From the NCBI RefSeq assembly GCF_001039275.2, contig NZ_CP030117.1, forward strand, positions 4,744,501 through 4,808,500: 64,000 bases of DNA, given 5' to 3'. Shown here in pieces: positions 53,840-62,890 of this stretch. The notes under the pieces were generated by a model that was not told the DNA's origin, searched no databases, and saw only the letters and a program-made list of their open reading frames with translations. The position numbers and the translations under genes were made by a program. Source of the DNA: Brevibacillus brevis. Lineage in GTDB: Bacteria > Bacillota > Bacilli > Brevibacillales > Brevibacillaceae. Within the stretch, counting starts at the first letter, position 1, and every line of letters begins with the position of its first letter.

Positions 53840-54732
53840 ACATTACCTCCAGCTTCTAGATTTCGTTCCAAACCACATAGGATACCAAGCAGGATATCCG
53901 TACCCGACGACGAGCCGATCCCGATGATTTTGTCTAACGCAGGGACAAGCTCTTCCATGGAGCCGGACACCATGCATGAAAGTAAGTTATTTAGTGACTC
54001 TCTTACTTGTCCATGGGCTGCTTTTTTCAGCGTGATCGCACTGATTTCGTTCGTTAATGCTTGGGACGAACGGATGATTTCATCGAAAAATGGGCATGCC
54101 AAACAAGAGGAAATGTTTCGCATTTTGTATACACTGCACAATCCCACTAAAAAATCGTCACCTGAGGGTGTTAACCCCGGCCCCAGTCCGATAAGACTTA
54201 TCGCATGCTGAGTAGCTGACCCTATGCGGTTGTTCGCCAGATCGTCGGAAAGCATACCTGCACGCTGAATCAGCATACGGGACATCTCTTTCTCAAACGG
54301 ACTGGCAGGTTGGGAGGACATTTTCATGCCCCCCGTCTTGCCGTATACGTCCACGTAGTTTTTCGTGAACGCCACATTTCTGCGCAATACATCTATGCCT
54401 TCTATGTCACAAGGATAGGAAGGAAGCTCACCTTCCCACTTTGTTGCTTGCTGAATCCATATTCGCAAATCCGTTCCAATAACGAGCGTGCTATCTTCCG
54501 TAATGACCGGAGTGTTAACGGACAGCCCCAGCTCCGAAAAGCCTTTAACATCAATGATGAGCGTGTTCGGTGCATTGTCTAGCTGATGGTTGCCAATGGT
54601 GTACAATTCCCCGTTTTCGCTGCATGTCAAATTGATCGTTCGCTCAAAAATACTGTGTACGGTCCCGCTAAAGTTTGCTCGTGCCAAACGCTCAAGGAAA
54701 CCAGCATCGCCAGACAACGCCTGGATGTACAT
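53821..54732 (-). CDS. DUF2877 (YlbF/AllH-type) subunit
   Basis: This 303-aa protein carries the DUF2877 hallmark LIGLGPGLTPSGDDFLVG, plus GIGSSSGTDILLGILCG near the end. E. coli YlbF/AllH has the same domain and acts with FdrA and YlbE. It overlaps fdrA by 19 bases and follows the ankyrin gene by 8, so all are tightly coupled. No membrane segment is present. Confidence 0.92.
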   Translation of the reverse strand: MYIQALSGDAGFLERLARANFSGTVHSIFERTINLTCSENGELYTIGNHQLDNAPNTLIIDVKGFSELGLSVNTPVITEDSTLVIGTDLRIWIQQATKWEGELPSYPCDIEGIDVLRRNVAFTKNYVDVYGKTGGMKMSSQPASPFEKEMSRMLIQRAGMLSDDLANNRIGSATQHAISLIGLGPGLTPSGDDFLVGLCSVYKMRNISSCLACPFFDEIIRSSQALTNEISAITLKKAAHGQVRESLNNLLSCMVSGSMEELVPALDKIIGIGSSSGTDILLGILCGLERNLEAGGNVCLPKS

Positions 54733-54740
54733 GGGACGCT

Positions 54741-55349
54741 TTACTTTGCTCCTGCTTCCAGCAAGATTTTTTCGATCTCGGTGTAGCCTTTTCTTCTCGC
54801 AAGCTCAAGCGGTGTTACGCCGTATTTATCTACCATGTGCACATTGCAGCCATGCTCAATCAACAGCTTGATGATCGTTTGTTGCTTCTCGCCGCCATCA
54901 CCTAAGATGATCGCTTCAATGAGTGGTGTCCAACCCACAAAATTGGTATGGTTTACGTTGATGTCAGTCGTCGTTACGAGCTCACGTACGATGTCCACAT
55001 GACCTTTTTCGCAAGCAGGTGTAATCCCTACTCCTCCAAAACGAGTCAACAGCTCCAGATTTGTTCCTGCCTTGATCATCATTTTGACAAGCTCCAGCTT
55101 ACCGTTGATGCAACCGAACAAGAACGGGTTGAAGCATGTTTCATCCTGCAAATCTACATCTGCACCCGCTTCTACCAAAAACGATACCGCTTCCAATTTG
55201 TCGTTCATGGCAGCAGTCAGAATCGCTGTACGCTTTTGTCTGTTTCTTGCGTTAATATCTACGCCCTGCTCCAGATGCTTTTTCAGTGCTTCGATATTTC
55301 CCTCAGCCGCTGCCTCGAGAAATGCTTGTACTACGCTTTTGTCTGTCAT
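54741..55349 (-). CDS. Ankyrin-repeat protein heading the purine operon
   Basis: ATG 55349 lies after GGAGGGC; a longer frame to 55430 lacks such a site. The 202-aa product consists of about five to six ankyrin repeats, such as NIEALKKHLEQGVDINARN, TAILTAAMNDKLEAVSFLVE and TPLELARRKGYTEIEKILLE. Ankyrin repeats bind other proteins. It is the first gene after the divergent promoter region and is coupled to the carbamoyltransferase subunit genes, so a regulatory or assembly role for that complex is an inference. Confidence 0.92.
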   Translation of the reverse strand: MTDKSVVQAFLEAAAEGNIEALKKHLEQGVDINARNRQKRTAILTAAMNDKLEAVSFLVEAGADVDLQDETCFNPFLFGCINGKLELVKMMIKAGTNLELLTRFGGVGITPACEKGHVDIVRELVTTTDINVNHTNFVGWTPLIEAIILGDGGEKQQTIIKLLIEHGCNVHMVDKYGVTPLELARRKGYTEIEKILLEAGAK

Positions 55350-55511
55350 AGTAAGCCCTCCATGATCTCGTGATGGAACAACCCGCCAAGATTGGCTAAG
55401 CGCTTGCTCTTTAAAAAAACAATTAGACAAGCACCCGTACTTACATCATTATTTTAGACAGGGTGATTGGAATCGTCATTGTGTATGGAAACTAAAAAAA
55501 TCGAGGCTCAC

Positions 55512-55528
55512 TTGTGCACATTGCACAA
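55512..55528. promoter_or_regulatory. Palindrome in the PucR/purine-operon divergent region
   Basis: TTGTGCA and TGCACAA are exact inverted copies around CAT. The site is 37 bases upstream of the pucR start and in the shared promoter region of both transcription units. It is a natural candidate for PucR binding, though it differs from the PucR box reported in B. subtilis. Confidence 0.55.
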
Positions 55529-55564
55529 TTACAGGAATCCTTTTGTGGCAAAGGAGTGAACAGG

Positions 55565-57259
55565 GTGCTGACCATCAAAGATTTGCTTACCATTCAATCC
55601 ATAGACGGCATCAAAATCATCGCCGGAGAGCAAGGCATCAATAACGTCGTCTCCATCGTCAATATCATGGAGAACCCGGATGCTTTTGACTGGCTGTCTT
55701 CCAATGAATTACTGCTCTCCACCGGATATATTTTCAAGGACAATCCCGAGCTGCAAAATAAAATCATCAAGGAGCTGGCGGAAATCAACTGCTCCGGTCT
55801 CTGCATCAAGATGCACCGCTATTTCGATCAAATCCCGCAAAACATGATTGATCATGCCAACAAGTATGGGCTCCCACTCTTGGCCCTGCCGTTTGAATAT
55901 ACGCTGTCTAAAGTGATTGCCATTATTAACGAGAAAGCCTCCGGGCGCTATGATTTGTTGAACCGCAAAACATTGGACATGCATAATGCCCTGTTTCGCA
56001 TTGCGCTGGAAGGTGGCGGACTGGATCGGATCGCTTCCGAGCTGTCTGAGACGATCAACAATCCAATCCTTATTCTGGATCAGGACTGGCATCTCTTGCA
56101 TTACACGGAAATCTGGCACAATCCGATTCCACTTGACTCCTGCCTGACCTTAAGCAAAAACAGGCCTGTTTTTACCCGTGACTTCACCGAGTCCGTCCCC
56201 AAAAATATTAGCCAGATCAAAAAGTCGATCAAGCGTATCTACCATGCGAAAGATGATGAGATTAAATGCAGAATTCTACCCGTTGCTGTAGCCAATCACA
56301 TCTACGGATACATCGTCGTCTGGCAAACCGTTTGGGAGCTTACGGAATTTGACTATATCGTACTGGAACAGGCGTCCACCATCGTGGCGCTGGAGCGGAT
56401 CAAGGCGAGGGAAATCGAGGAAGTGAAGCTGAAGATCAGACAAGACTTTTTCGATGACTTACTCACTGGTAAAATCACTTCGGCTGACTCGCTGCAAACC
56501 TTATGCGATTTGCACGGACTGCAATCGAGCTACATGTATTTTTGTATGGTTATTAATATCGAGCCGGTTGAGCTGGAAAATTTGGAGGATATTATCGATC
56601 GCAAGTACGAGCTGGATCGGATCGCCAAAAAATGCGTGGATCTTGTGTACGATTACGCGAGCAAAGCACCGGGAGAGGTGACCTGCTTTTATCGGAACAA
56701 TCGGATCATCATTCTCATCGGGCAAAATGAACATCGCCCTGTGGTGTCTGCAAGTGAAGCGAAGCAATTCGCCAATGAGCTGTACAGCGCTCTCGTGGAC
56801 AAAATCAAGAAAACCTTGTTCTTTATTGGGGTAGGACGCCAATATAAAAACATCGCTTCGCTTCATAAAAGTTTTTCCGAAGCACATGAAGCGATCCGCC
56901 TGATGCAGAAGTTCAACAGCAAGGGCGACGTCTCTCATTTCGATGATTACTCCGTCTATCATTTCCTGGATTCCAACATTAAGGACATTGAACTGGAAGA
57001 CTTCTTTTTAAAGCGTTTGGGGAAACTCTACGAGCATGATCAAGAGTTCGGCACGAGCCTCATGGTAACCTTGGACAATTACTTTCTGTACAATCAAAAC
57101 GTCAGTGAAGCGGCGAAAGCGATGTTCATTCACCGCAATACGTTTATTTACCGGATCGAGAAGATCAAAGAGATTTTGAACATGGATTTGAAAAACTCGG
57201 AGGAGCTGCTTCAAATCCAACTGGCGCTCAAGATCGGCAAGCTTTTGCACAAGGAGTAG
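55565..57259 (+). CDS. pucR: PucR-family purine catabolism regulator
   Basis: The start is GTG 55565, 10 bases after AAAGGAG; a longer frame to 55514 would start inside the operator. The 564-aa protein has the PucR N-terminal domain (LTIKDLLTIQSIDGIKIIAG), a GGDEF-like or sensor middle part and a C-terminal helix-turn-helix (AAKAMFIHRNTFIYRIEKI). PucR proteins sense purine breakdown products and switch the degradation genes. It is divergent from the operon it most likely controls. Confidence 0.93.
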   Translation: MLTIKDLLTIQSIDGIKIIAGEQGINNVVSIVNIMENPDAFDWLSSNELLLSTGYIFKDNPELQNKIIKELAEINCSGLCIKMHRYFDQIPQNMIDHANKYGLPLLALPFEYTLSKVIAIINEKASGRYDLLNRKTLDMHNALFRIALEGGGLDRIASELSETINNPILILDQDWHLLHYTEIWHNPIPLDSCLTLSKNRPVFTRDFTESVPKNISQIKKSIKRIYHAKDDEIKCRILPVAVANHIYGYIVVWQTVWELTEFDYIVLEQASTIVALERIKAREIEEVKLKIRQDFFDDLLTGKITSADSLQTLCDLHGLQSSYMYFCMVINIEPVELENLEDIIDRKYELDRIAKKCVDLVYDYASKAPGEVTCFYRNNRIIILIGQNEHRPVVSASEAKQFANELYSALVDKIKKTLFFIGVGRQYKNIASLHKSFSEAHEAIRLMQKFNSKGDVSHFDDYSVYHFLDSNIKDIELEDFFLKRLGKLYEHDQEFGTSLMVTLDNYFLYNQNVSEAAKAMFIHRNTFIYRIEKIKEILNMDLKNSEELLQIQLALKIGKLLHKE

Positions 57260-57302
57260 AGCTCGTAAGAGTAGGAGCTTGTCGAAGATTTCGCTTGAAT
57301 AC

Positions 57303-57332
57303 AAAAAGAGCCTTTTTAAAGAGGCTCTTTTT
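57303..57332. terminator. Bidirectional terminator after pucR
   Basis: AAAAAGAGCCT pairs exactly with AGGCTCTTTTT around TTTTAAAG. It serves pucR and the convergent gene at 57352. Confidence 0.88.
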
Positions 57333-57351
57333 CCTTCATTATTACTACTTT

Positions 57352-57966
57352 TTAGTTATGAATATATTTTTCAAAGACTTTACCAAAGTCTTTAACGACA
57401 TACTTGTATCGGATGTCTTCCAGCCAATCGAAGGTGTATTGGTTGATGGACTTGAATTGTGAAGCTACGTCTGCTTGCTGGCCTGTTACGCGACCCAGTG
57501 TGCTTTGGGCGACGTGGAGGCTTTCTTTTGCATGCTGGAGCGCAAGTTCGTTATCGTGCATAATCGATGCGATCTTCACAAGAGCTTTGTAGAGGTCTTT
57601 TAGCTCCTCCAAATGCTTTTTGTTTACATCGATCGAGTAGTGCTCACTGCCCATCGTGAACTTGATTTCGACATCCAAATCGACGGTTCCGGCTGTTTCC
57701 AAATACACGTCAGAGATCGGGTGTGTATGGTAGGAATAGCGGCGCAGCATGCGCTTTTTGCTAGTGGCACTCGTTCCATCCAGATGAACCAGCCCCAGAT
57801 TGGTGAAGCAATACTCGTCGGACTTTGATTTGATCAAAAAGTAAATTTTTTCATTATCCTCGTGCATGATGTAATCATCAGCGTCCACCTTGTCGTAATC
57901 CGCTGGCTTTACCACGATTCCCACATTGCTCAAGCCAAGTGCGTCTGCCGCAAGCTTTCCAAACAT
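57352..57966 (-). CDS. YvbH-like PH-domain protein
   Basis: ATG 57966 is behind GAGGGGAGC. The 204-aa product matches the pattern of Bacillus YvbH: MFGKLAADALGLSNVG, ADDYIMHEDNEKIYFLI and EYCFTNLGLVHLDG, a bacterial pleckstrin-homology domain, followed by a helical C-terminus with QHAKESLHVAQSTL. There is no signal peptide. PH domains of this type bind proteins or phosphate groups; the function of the family is not settled. Confidence 0.85.
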   Translation of the reverse strand: MFGKLAADALGLSNVGIVVKPADYDKVDADDYIMHEDNEKIYFLIKSKSDEYCFTNLGLVHLDGTSATSKKRMLRRYSYHTHPISDVYLETAGTVDLDVEIKFTMGSEHYSIDVNKKHLEELKDLYKALVKIASIMHDNELALQHAKESLHVAQSTLGRVTGQQADVASQFKSINQYTFDWLEDIRYKYVVKDFGKVFEKYIHN

Positions 57967-58082
57967 TATGAAACAGCTCCCCTCGATATGTACGTCTAAC
58001 CTTACCATTTATACGTGCGTGGGGGGACTTAGTTGCAAACAACTACTGTGATTCACCCAGTTTTTTAAGAAGGCCTGCTTGA

Positions 58083-58640
58083 TTACAGCCAGGTCGTCTT
58101 TTCTTCCGCTGCCACCCGACTGGTCTCAGGAGCATCTGCCTCAGGATAGCCAATGAACAGTGTGCCCACGACCTTTTTATTTTCAGGCGATCCGAGGAAT
58201 TGCAGCAAGCGCTCGTCGCGAACCAAGCCGACTCCTCTCGTGCGCCATACCATGCCCAGTCCCAGTTCCTTCGCTGCCAGCCACATAGAGTGAATCGCGC
58301 AGCAAACCGCGTATTCGTTATCCTCTGAGGATGCTTCATCCCCTGGGATTACATCAGCGGTGGCGACAATGACGAGCGGTGTTTTTTCCAGGACGGCTAA
58401 GGAATCCTGCACGAGATTCGGCTTGGTCGGAAAACGCTCCAGCAAAAATTGCTTCGCGATTTCCTCGAACCGCAGCTTCGCTTCTCCTCTGATCACGTAA
58501 AAATGCCACGGCTGACGCAAGCGGTCGTTCGGCGCTAACACTGCGCAATCTAGCAACGCTCGGATTTTTTCGGTTTCTACTTCTTTTGGAATATAGTTAC
58601 GCACGGCTCTTCTGCTTTTAAGTGCCTCTAGTACGGACAT
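58083..58640 (-). CDS. Nitroreductase-family protein
   Basis: This 185-aa FMN oxidoreductase starts MSVLEALKSRRAVRNYIP and contains LLDCAVLAPNDRLRQPWHFY and AVCCAIHSMWLAAKELGLGM. It is of the shorter group (YdjA-like) and not closely similar to the copy at 42775. It probably works as a dimer with NAD(P)H as donor. Substrate unknown. Confidence 0.92.
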   Translation of the reverse strand: MSVLEALKSRRAVRNYIPKEVETEKIRALLDCAVLAPNDRLRQPWHFYVIRGEAKLRFEEIAKQFLLERFPTKPNLVQDSLAVLEKTPLVIVATADVIPGDEASSEDNEYAVCCAIHSMWLAAKELGLGMVWRTRGVGLVRDERLLQFLGSPENKKVVGTLFIGYPEADAPETSRVAAEEKTTWL

Positions 58641-58706
58641 GCTGGGTTCCTCCTCGGTTGTACCATTTTCTTGCCAATCTCAATCATTATATCGTATAGG
58701 CATCCT

Positions 58707-58964
58707 TCAACGGGAATGAATCGCCAAATGTGCTTGATGTTCGTCTTCGATTGCCACGTAGATGTCGTATTGCTTATGGTCTTCTACTTGGGGCATCATC
58801 CCCATGTCTCCCCCTAAATGACGAAGCGCATGAGAGTGAATACGTGTCCGAAAACGGATGCCATGAGCGTCCAGTTTATATGCCGCACGCACGTATTCTT
58901 GATGACCAATCGCAGTGTAGATCAAGGACTTGTACTTGGAAAAAAGAGTGAGAAAAAAGTTCAT
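58707..58964 (-). CDS. Small uncharacterised protein, 85 aa
   Basis: ATG 58964 lies after GGAGAGTGGAG, in the divergent region with the RidA-like gene. The 85-aa product (MNFFLTLFSKYKSLIYTAIG, then YVRAAYKLDAHGIRFR, and a final YDIYVAIEDEHQAHLAIHSR) looks like a small alpha-beta protein of the DUF2007-like kind. The family name is tentative and the function unknown. Confidence 0.72.
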   Translation of the reverse strand: MNFFLTLFSKYKSLIYTAIGHQEYVRAAYKLDAHGIRFRTRIHSHALRHLGGDMGMMPQVEDHKQYDIYVAIEDEHQAHLAIHSR

Positions 58965-59034
58965 AAACTGCTCCACTCTCCTTCTTTTTTGTAGTATATT
59001 CCAATTATTGCGGAAATGAGAGGGGCTTTCTACT

Positions 59035-59415
59035 ATGAGTCGAAAAAAAGTATTCACCGGTTCGCCTTGGGAGCCTGTCGTGGGCTATTGCCGCGCAATC
59101 CGAATAGGAGACCGGATTGAAATGGCTGGCACCACTGCTATGAAGGACGGAGAAGTCGTTGGTGTAGGCGATGCCTATGAACAGACAAGGTTTATCCTGG
59201 AGACGATTGAAAAAGCATTGCGAGAATTAGATGCTGATTTGTCTCATGTGGTCAGAACGCGGATGTTTGTAACGGATATCAGCAAGTGGGAAGAGATCGG
59301 AAAAGCACATGGGGAGTTTTTCCGCGAGATTCAGCCAGTCGCTACGATGGTTGAGATCAAGGCATTGATTGACCCGCGTCTGCTTGTTGAAATTGAAGTG
59401 GAAGCCATTGTTTAG
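59035..59415 (+). CDS. RidA-family (YjgF) protein
   Basis: The 126-aa protein of normal length has the RidA pattern: VGYCRAIRIGDRIEMAGTTA, FILETIEKALRELDADLSHV, VRTRMFVTDISKWEEIG, and ATMVEIKALIDPRLLVEIEV with the Arg-Glu end. The conserved arginine that binds carboxylates is present (DPRLLVEIE). RidA proteins hydrolyse reactive enamines or imines. It may be a housekeeping copy or a specialised relative; context is not informative. Confidence 0.92.
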   Translation: MSRKKVFTGSPWEPVVGYCRAIRIGDRIEMAGTTAMKDGEVVGVGDAYEQTRFILETIEKALRELDADLSHVVRTRMFVTDISKWEEIGKAHGEFFREIQPVATMVEIKALIDPRLLVEIEVEAIV

Positions 59416-59475
59416 CATGCTGGTTAGTTGGAAGCGGACCGACGAGTTATTCTGTCGATCCGCTTTTTGCTTTTT

Positions 59476-62001
59476 CTACGATTGGGTAAGCTCCTCAGGG
59501 ATATCAAGACCTGCCTTTTCCGCTTCTTCAATATGCTTTTTCACCAGGAGCTCGTCCGCAAATTGTGCTTCGTTCCGGTAAATCCTTGCCAGCTCGATAT
59601 GCGCATGCGGGTAGTCTCTTTCCAAAGCAGCGTGAAAATAAGTGATGGCGGCCTCGATATTTTTGGCTGTGCCGTAACCATTATAGTAGAAGATTCCCAA
59701 ATTATAGGCACTGATATCGCCGCCTGCTTCGTAATCCTGGTAATAATAATGCAGCGCCTTTTCGTAGTCTCCTTTTGAATCGTTCAGATAGCCAAGCCAC
59801 TCAAAAACCGGCGAGCCCAATAACTCCCCCTGTTCATAATGCCAGAGGGCCTTGTCCAAATCTTGCGGCACCAGCTCCCCGTCATAATAGATGGCACCAA
59901 GATTGTTGTGAGCCAGCGCATGACCGTGTTCTGCCGCCTTCCCCATCCAGTACATTGCCTGATCGGCATCTGGCTCCGTGCCTATCCCGTGTCGATAGCA
60001 GCAGCCCAAACCGTTCATAGCGTAGTGGTTGCCTGCCATCGCCCCAACTTCGTACCAGTAAAAAGCTTTATCAGCATCCTCGAAGCCTTCTAGACTGTAA
60101 TACATATGGGCAAGGTTGTTCATAGATGGAGGATAGCCCTTTTCGGCAGCAAGCGTATCGTACAGAATGGCTTTCTCATAATCACCTGCTTCATACGCTT
60201 CCATGCCCAGGTTGTACAATGTTTCTACCGGTGTATACTGATCTACGCTGTCACCATCGGATTGCTCCCCTTTGGCATAAGCCAGCAGTCGCTTGCGAAC
60301 CTCGGCATCAAAATAATAGCTGTAATACCGATCTTCGACATCCTCTAGCACGAGCGCTTTATCTGCCCTCGACAGCCCGTACTCGCTTACTAAATAAACG
60401 TCGTGGCCCTTGAAGGCATAAGCATAGCCCTCAACCAATGCCTTTTTCACCACCAGATCGAATTCGAAATCACTCCGTTGTTTTTCCAGCGAAAAGGCAA
60501 TGCTCCATAATCCATTTCTCTTCAAAGCATACGCATCCTGATGCAGCCAACAAATACTTTCATAATCGTCCAAAGGGAATAACCATGCTGGCTGATCGGC
60601 ATCCCCATGAAAAACGCCTAGCTTTCCATCTTTTTTCGCAAGCACTTGATCGCCCTGCCCTGATTCTGTATACACCTGCAAATCAATCAGTTCATCGTAT
60701 TCGTACGGCAACAGAAGACTCTCCTGCTGCTTGCCATAAGCGGCGTACTTCTTCCCCTTGCGCAGAACGAGCAGATTCGGAAAATGGGTTTGCCGATTCA
60801 GTTTATCGAAGCCAGATGCGCCGATAGTGCCGTCTTTTTTGTACAAGGTGCTGTGAGATGCATCCTTGTGCGGTTTGACGAGGGTAAGCCCTTCGCCGAT
60901 ATGTTCGACCGCCGTCAGCGGGAAGTCCCCGATGTATTTCCAATATTCGTTAAAGATTTTCCGGTTTTTCCTGCCTTTGACCGCCGTATGGTAAAAGCCG
61001 TCCCCACACTTGAAAGCTTCTTCGTGCTCAAAATCTATCGTTACAGAACCAGCTTCGTCTAGCACGCCCCACTTTCCGTCTTTCTTTGCCGTATAAAATC
61101 GTTGGCAATCAAGCGGTTCCAATTCTTCATAGTGGGTCGGGACAATCATTTTGCCTTCCAGATTGATCAGACCATATCGATCGTTTCGTTTGACAATGGC
61201 ACCAGCCGAGCCGTATTCAAAATCGTAGGCATCCTCCCACTCCAATGGAATGACGATTCTCCCGGATTTATGTACATAGCCATAGCTGCCATCTCGGGCG
61301 ACCACGGCGAGATCTTCGGAAGCGAAATCGTAAAAGGCATCGAACTGAGGGGCGAGCAATACGTTTCCCTCTTCGTCTTTGAGGCCGAACAAGCCGTCTT
61401 CCTCAAAAATCTCCACGTCGGGGTGTTCTTCATAAGGCTGCCAGATGTGTCCCCAGCCGTATTGGTAATCCTCATAATTGAGCAGCTCGGCAAAAGTACG
61501 AAAGCCCGGGTTCACGTCCATCAATTCGGAGTAGTTCAACAGCGAGATGTCATCGTTGTCCATTGCCTTCGTAATCATCTCGTTGTTATAAGCAATATTG
61601 GCGCGCAAAGTTTCTGCCTGCTCTTCATGAGGGATGTCATCCATATTGAATACGTCCCAGGCATCGATGTGAAAATACGGAAGCTTTCGTTTTTCCAGAT
61701 AGCTCAGAAGCTGATTTCTCGCTTCCGAAAATGCTTCCTTGTTACGGATTAACCCTTCCTGTCTCTCCAGGAAATCGTAAAATCGCCTCACGTTTTCGAT
61801 GCCAGCTTGCGCGTCGTAATAGAGTCCGGAATTGTCCGGCTCGGTATGGTTGTTGTAGTTGTTTCCAGCGATCGAACCACCTTCTATGAAAAGCGGTTGC
61901 AAGAGTAGGGGAACCTCATAGCCCCATTCCACCATCATCGTGTCGTCGTCTTGTGCTTGAGAAGGTTCACTGACGTTATATACATAGACTCTGTGTGACA
62001 T
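59476..62001 (-). CDS. WG-repeat and Sel1/TPR-repeat protein
   Basis: ATG 62001 follows AGGGAGAGAAG. The 841-aa protein has an N-terminal domain (about 1-170; MSHRVYVYNVSEPS and EWGYEVPLLLQPLF), WG-type beta repeats (about 190-400; DGLFGLKDEEGNVLLAP, DGSYGYVHKSGRIVIPL, DGKWGVLDEAGSVTIDF) and Sel1-like helical repeats (about 590-830; LGCCYRHGIGTEPDADQAMYW and LGIFYYNGYGTAKNIEAA). No signal peptide. Such mixed proteins can be adaptor or immunity-like; the substrate is unknown. The three-part build is visible in the sequence. Confidence 0.88.
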   Translation of the reverse strand: MSHRVYVYNVSEPSQAQDDDTMMVEWGYEVPLLLQPLFIEGGSIAGNNYNNHTEPDNSGLYYDAQAGIENVRRFYDFLERQEGLIRNKEAFSEARNQLLSYLEKRKLPYFHIDAWDVFNMDDIPHEEQAETLRANIAYNNEMITKAMDNDDISLLNYSELMDVNPGFRTFAELLNYEDYQYGWGHIWQPYEEHPDVEIFEEDGLFGLKDEEGNVLLAPQFDAFYDFASEDLAVVARDGSYGYVHKSGRIVIPLEWEDAYDFEYGSAGAIVKRNDRYGLINLEGKMIVPTHYEELEPLDCQRFYTAKKDGKWGVLDEAGSVTIDFEHEEAFKCGDGFYHTAVKGRKNRKIFNEYWKYIGDFPLTAVEHIGEGLTLVKPHKDASHSTLYKKDGTIGASGFDKLNRQTHFPNLLVLRKGKKYAAYGKQQESLLLPYEYDELIDLQVYTESGQGDQVLAKKDGKLGVFHGDADQPAWLFPLDDYESICWLHQDAYALKRNGLWSIAFSLEKQRSDFEFDLVVKKALVEGYAYAFKGHDVYLVSEYGLSRADKALVLEDVEDRYYSYYFDAEVRKRLLAYAKGEQSDGDSVDQYTPVETLYNLGMEAYEAGDYEKAILYDTLAAEKGYPPSMNNLAHMYYSLEGFEDADKAFYWYEVGAMAGNHYAMNGLGCCYRHGIGTEPDADQAMYWMGKAAEHGHALAHNNLGAIYYDGELVPQDLDKALWHYEQGELLGSPVFEWLGYLNDSKGDYEKALHYYYQDYEAGGDISAYNLGIFYYNGYGTAKNIEAAITYFHAALERDYPHAHIELARIYRNEAQFADELLVKKHIEEAEKAGLDIPEELTQS

Positions 62002-62142
62002 GTCTTCTCTCCCTTTGATTTCCAATTGCACTTGATCACATTTAAGCAAATCTAGCAGGACAAAACAATCCGACTGATGGGCTATCCATTGAAAAAGGCT
62101 GACTAGCAAAAATCATGCTGGTCAGCCTTTCTACTTTTTAGA

Positions 62143-62880
62143 TTACAGGTCAATGACAGGAATACTCCCACCCACACTAACCGGTTCAATCACCTTGCCC
62201 GCAGACCGCACCAAAGTAAAATACTCATAGCAGCCGATGACCCCAAAATCCCCATCGATAACTCCCGGATAAGCGCGATTCACGGAATACTCCTGACTTA
62301 AGTGAGCCTTCAGCGCCTCTCCTTTTTGCATCCGATAGCCCGAAATATCGACCTTGCCTGTAATCGGAACTGCTGGCTTTGGACCATGATCCGGGCAATG
62401 ATCGTAGTAGTGCGGGATCGAAACATAGTACAGATCAGGATATTCTGCCGGAGTCAAGCATGCCTCCGCTTGTTCGACCGCTCGCGTCGTCGCCTCGCAC
62501 GTGACGATATGATCGGGATGACCCGTTACCCCGTCAGGCGGAAACGTAACGACGACATGGGGCTTCCATTCCTCTATCGCTTCCCGAATCTTACCCGCCA
62601 GCTCATCCAGATCGGCATTTTGCAAGGAACCATCCGCGTACCGGAACAAGTCGAGACGACTGATTCCGAGCACTTCCGCTGCTGTTTTCAGCTCTAGCTC
62701 TCGATGTTTTGCCAGCTTTTCTCTGCAATCGATATCGAATGGACCGCTGCGTCCTTTGCAGCCGGAGGTAATGCACAAATAACACGTTTCATATCCAGCG
62801 TCCTTGCACTTTGCCAACGTTCCCCCGCAGGCAAAAGATTCATCGTCAGGATGGGGAAAGACAACCATTACTCTTTTCAT
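62143..62880 (-). CDS. PIG-L family deacetylase (BshB-like)
   Basis: ATG 62880 is behind GAGGTGCC; a GTG at 62889 is possible. The 245-aa protein has the family zinc motifs VVFPHPDDESFACGG and VTFPPDGVTGHPDHIVT. Members deacetylate N-acetylglucosaminyl compounds, as BshB does in bacillithiol synthesis; the GlcNAc-kinase-like gene just upstream (11 bases) suggests that this copy also works on an amino sugar derivative. No bshA or bshC is in the window. Confidence 0.9.
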   Translation of the reverse strand: MKRVMVVFPHPDDESFACGGTLAKCKDAGYETCYLCITSGCKGRSGPFDIDCREKLAKHRELELKTAAEVLGISRLDLFRYADGSLQNADLDELAGKIREAIEEWKPHVVVTFPPDGVTGHPDHIVTCEATTRAVEQAEACLTPAEYPDLYYVSIPHYYDHCPDHGPKPAVPITGKVDISGYRMQKGEALKAHLSQEYSVNRAYPGVIDGDFGVIGCYEYFTLVRSAGKVIEPVSVGGSIPVIDL

Positions 62881-62890
62881 TACTGGCACC

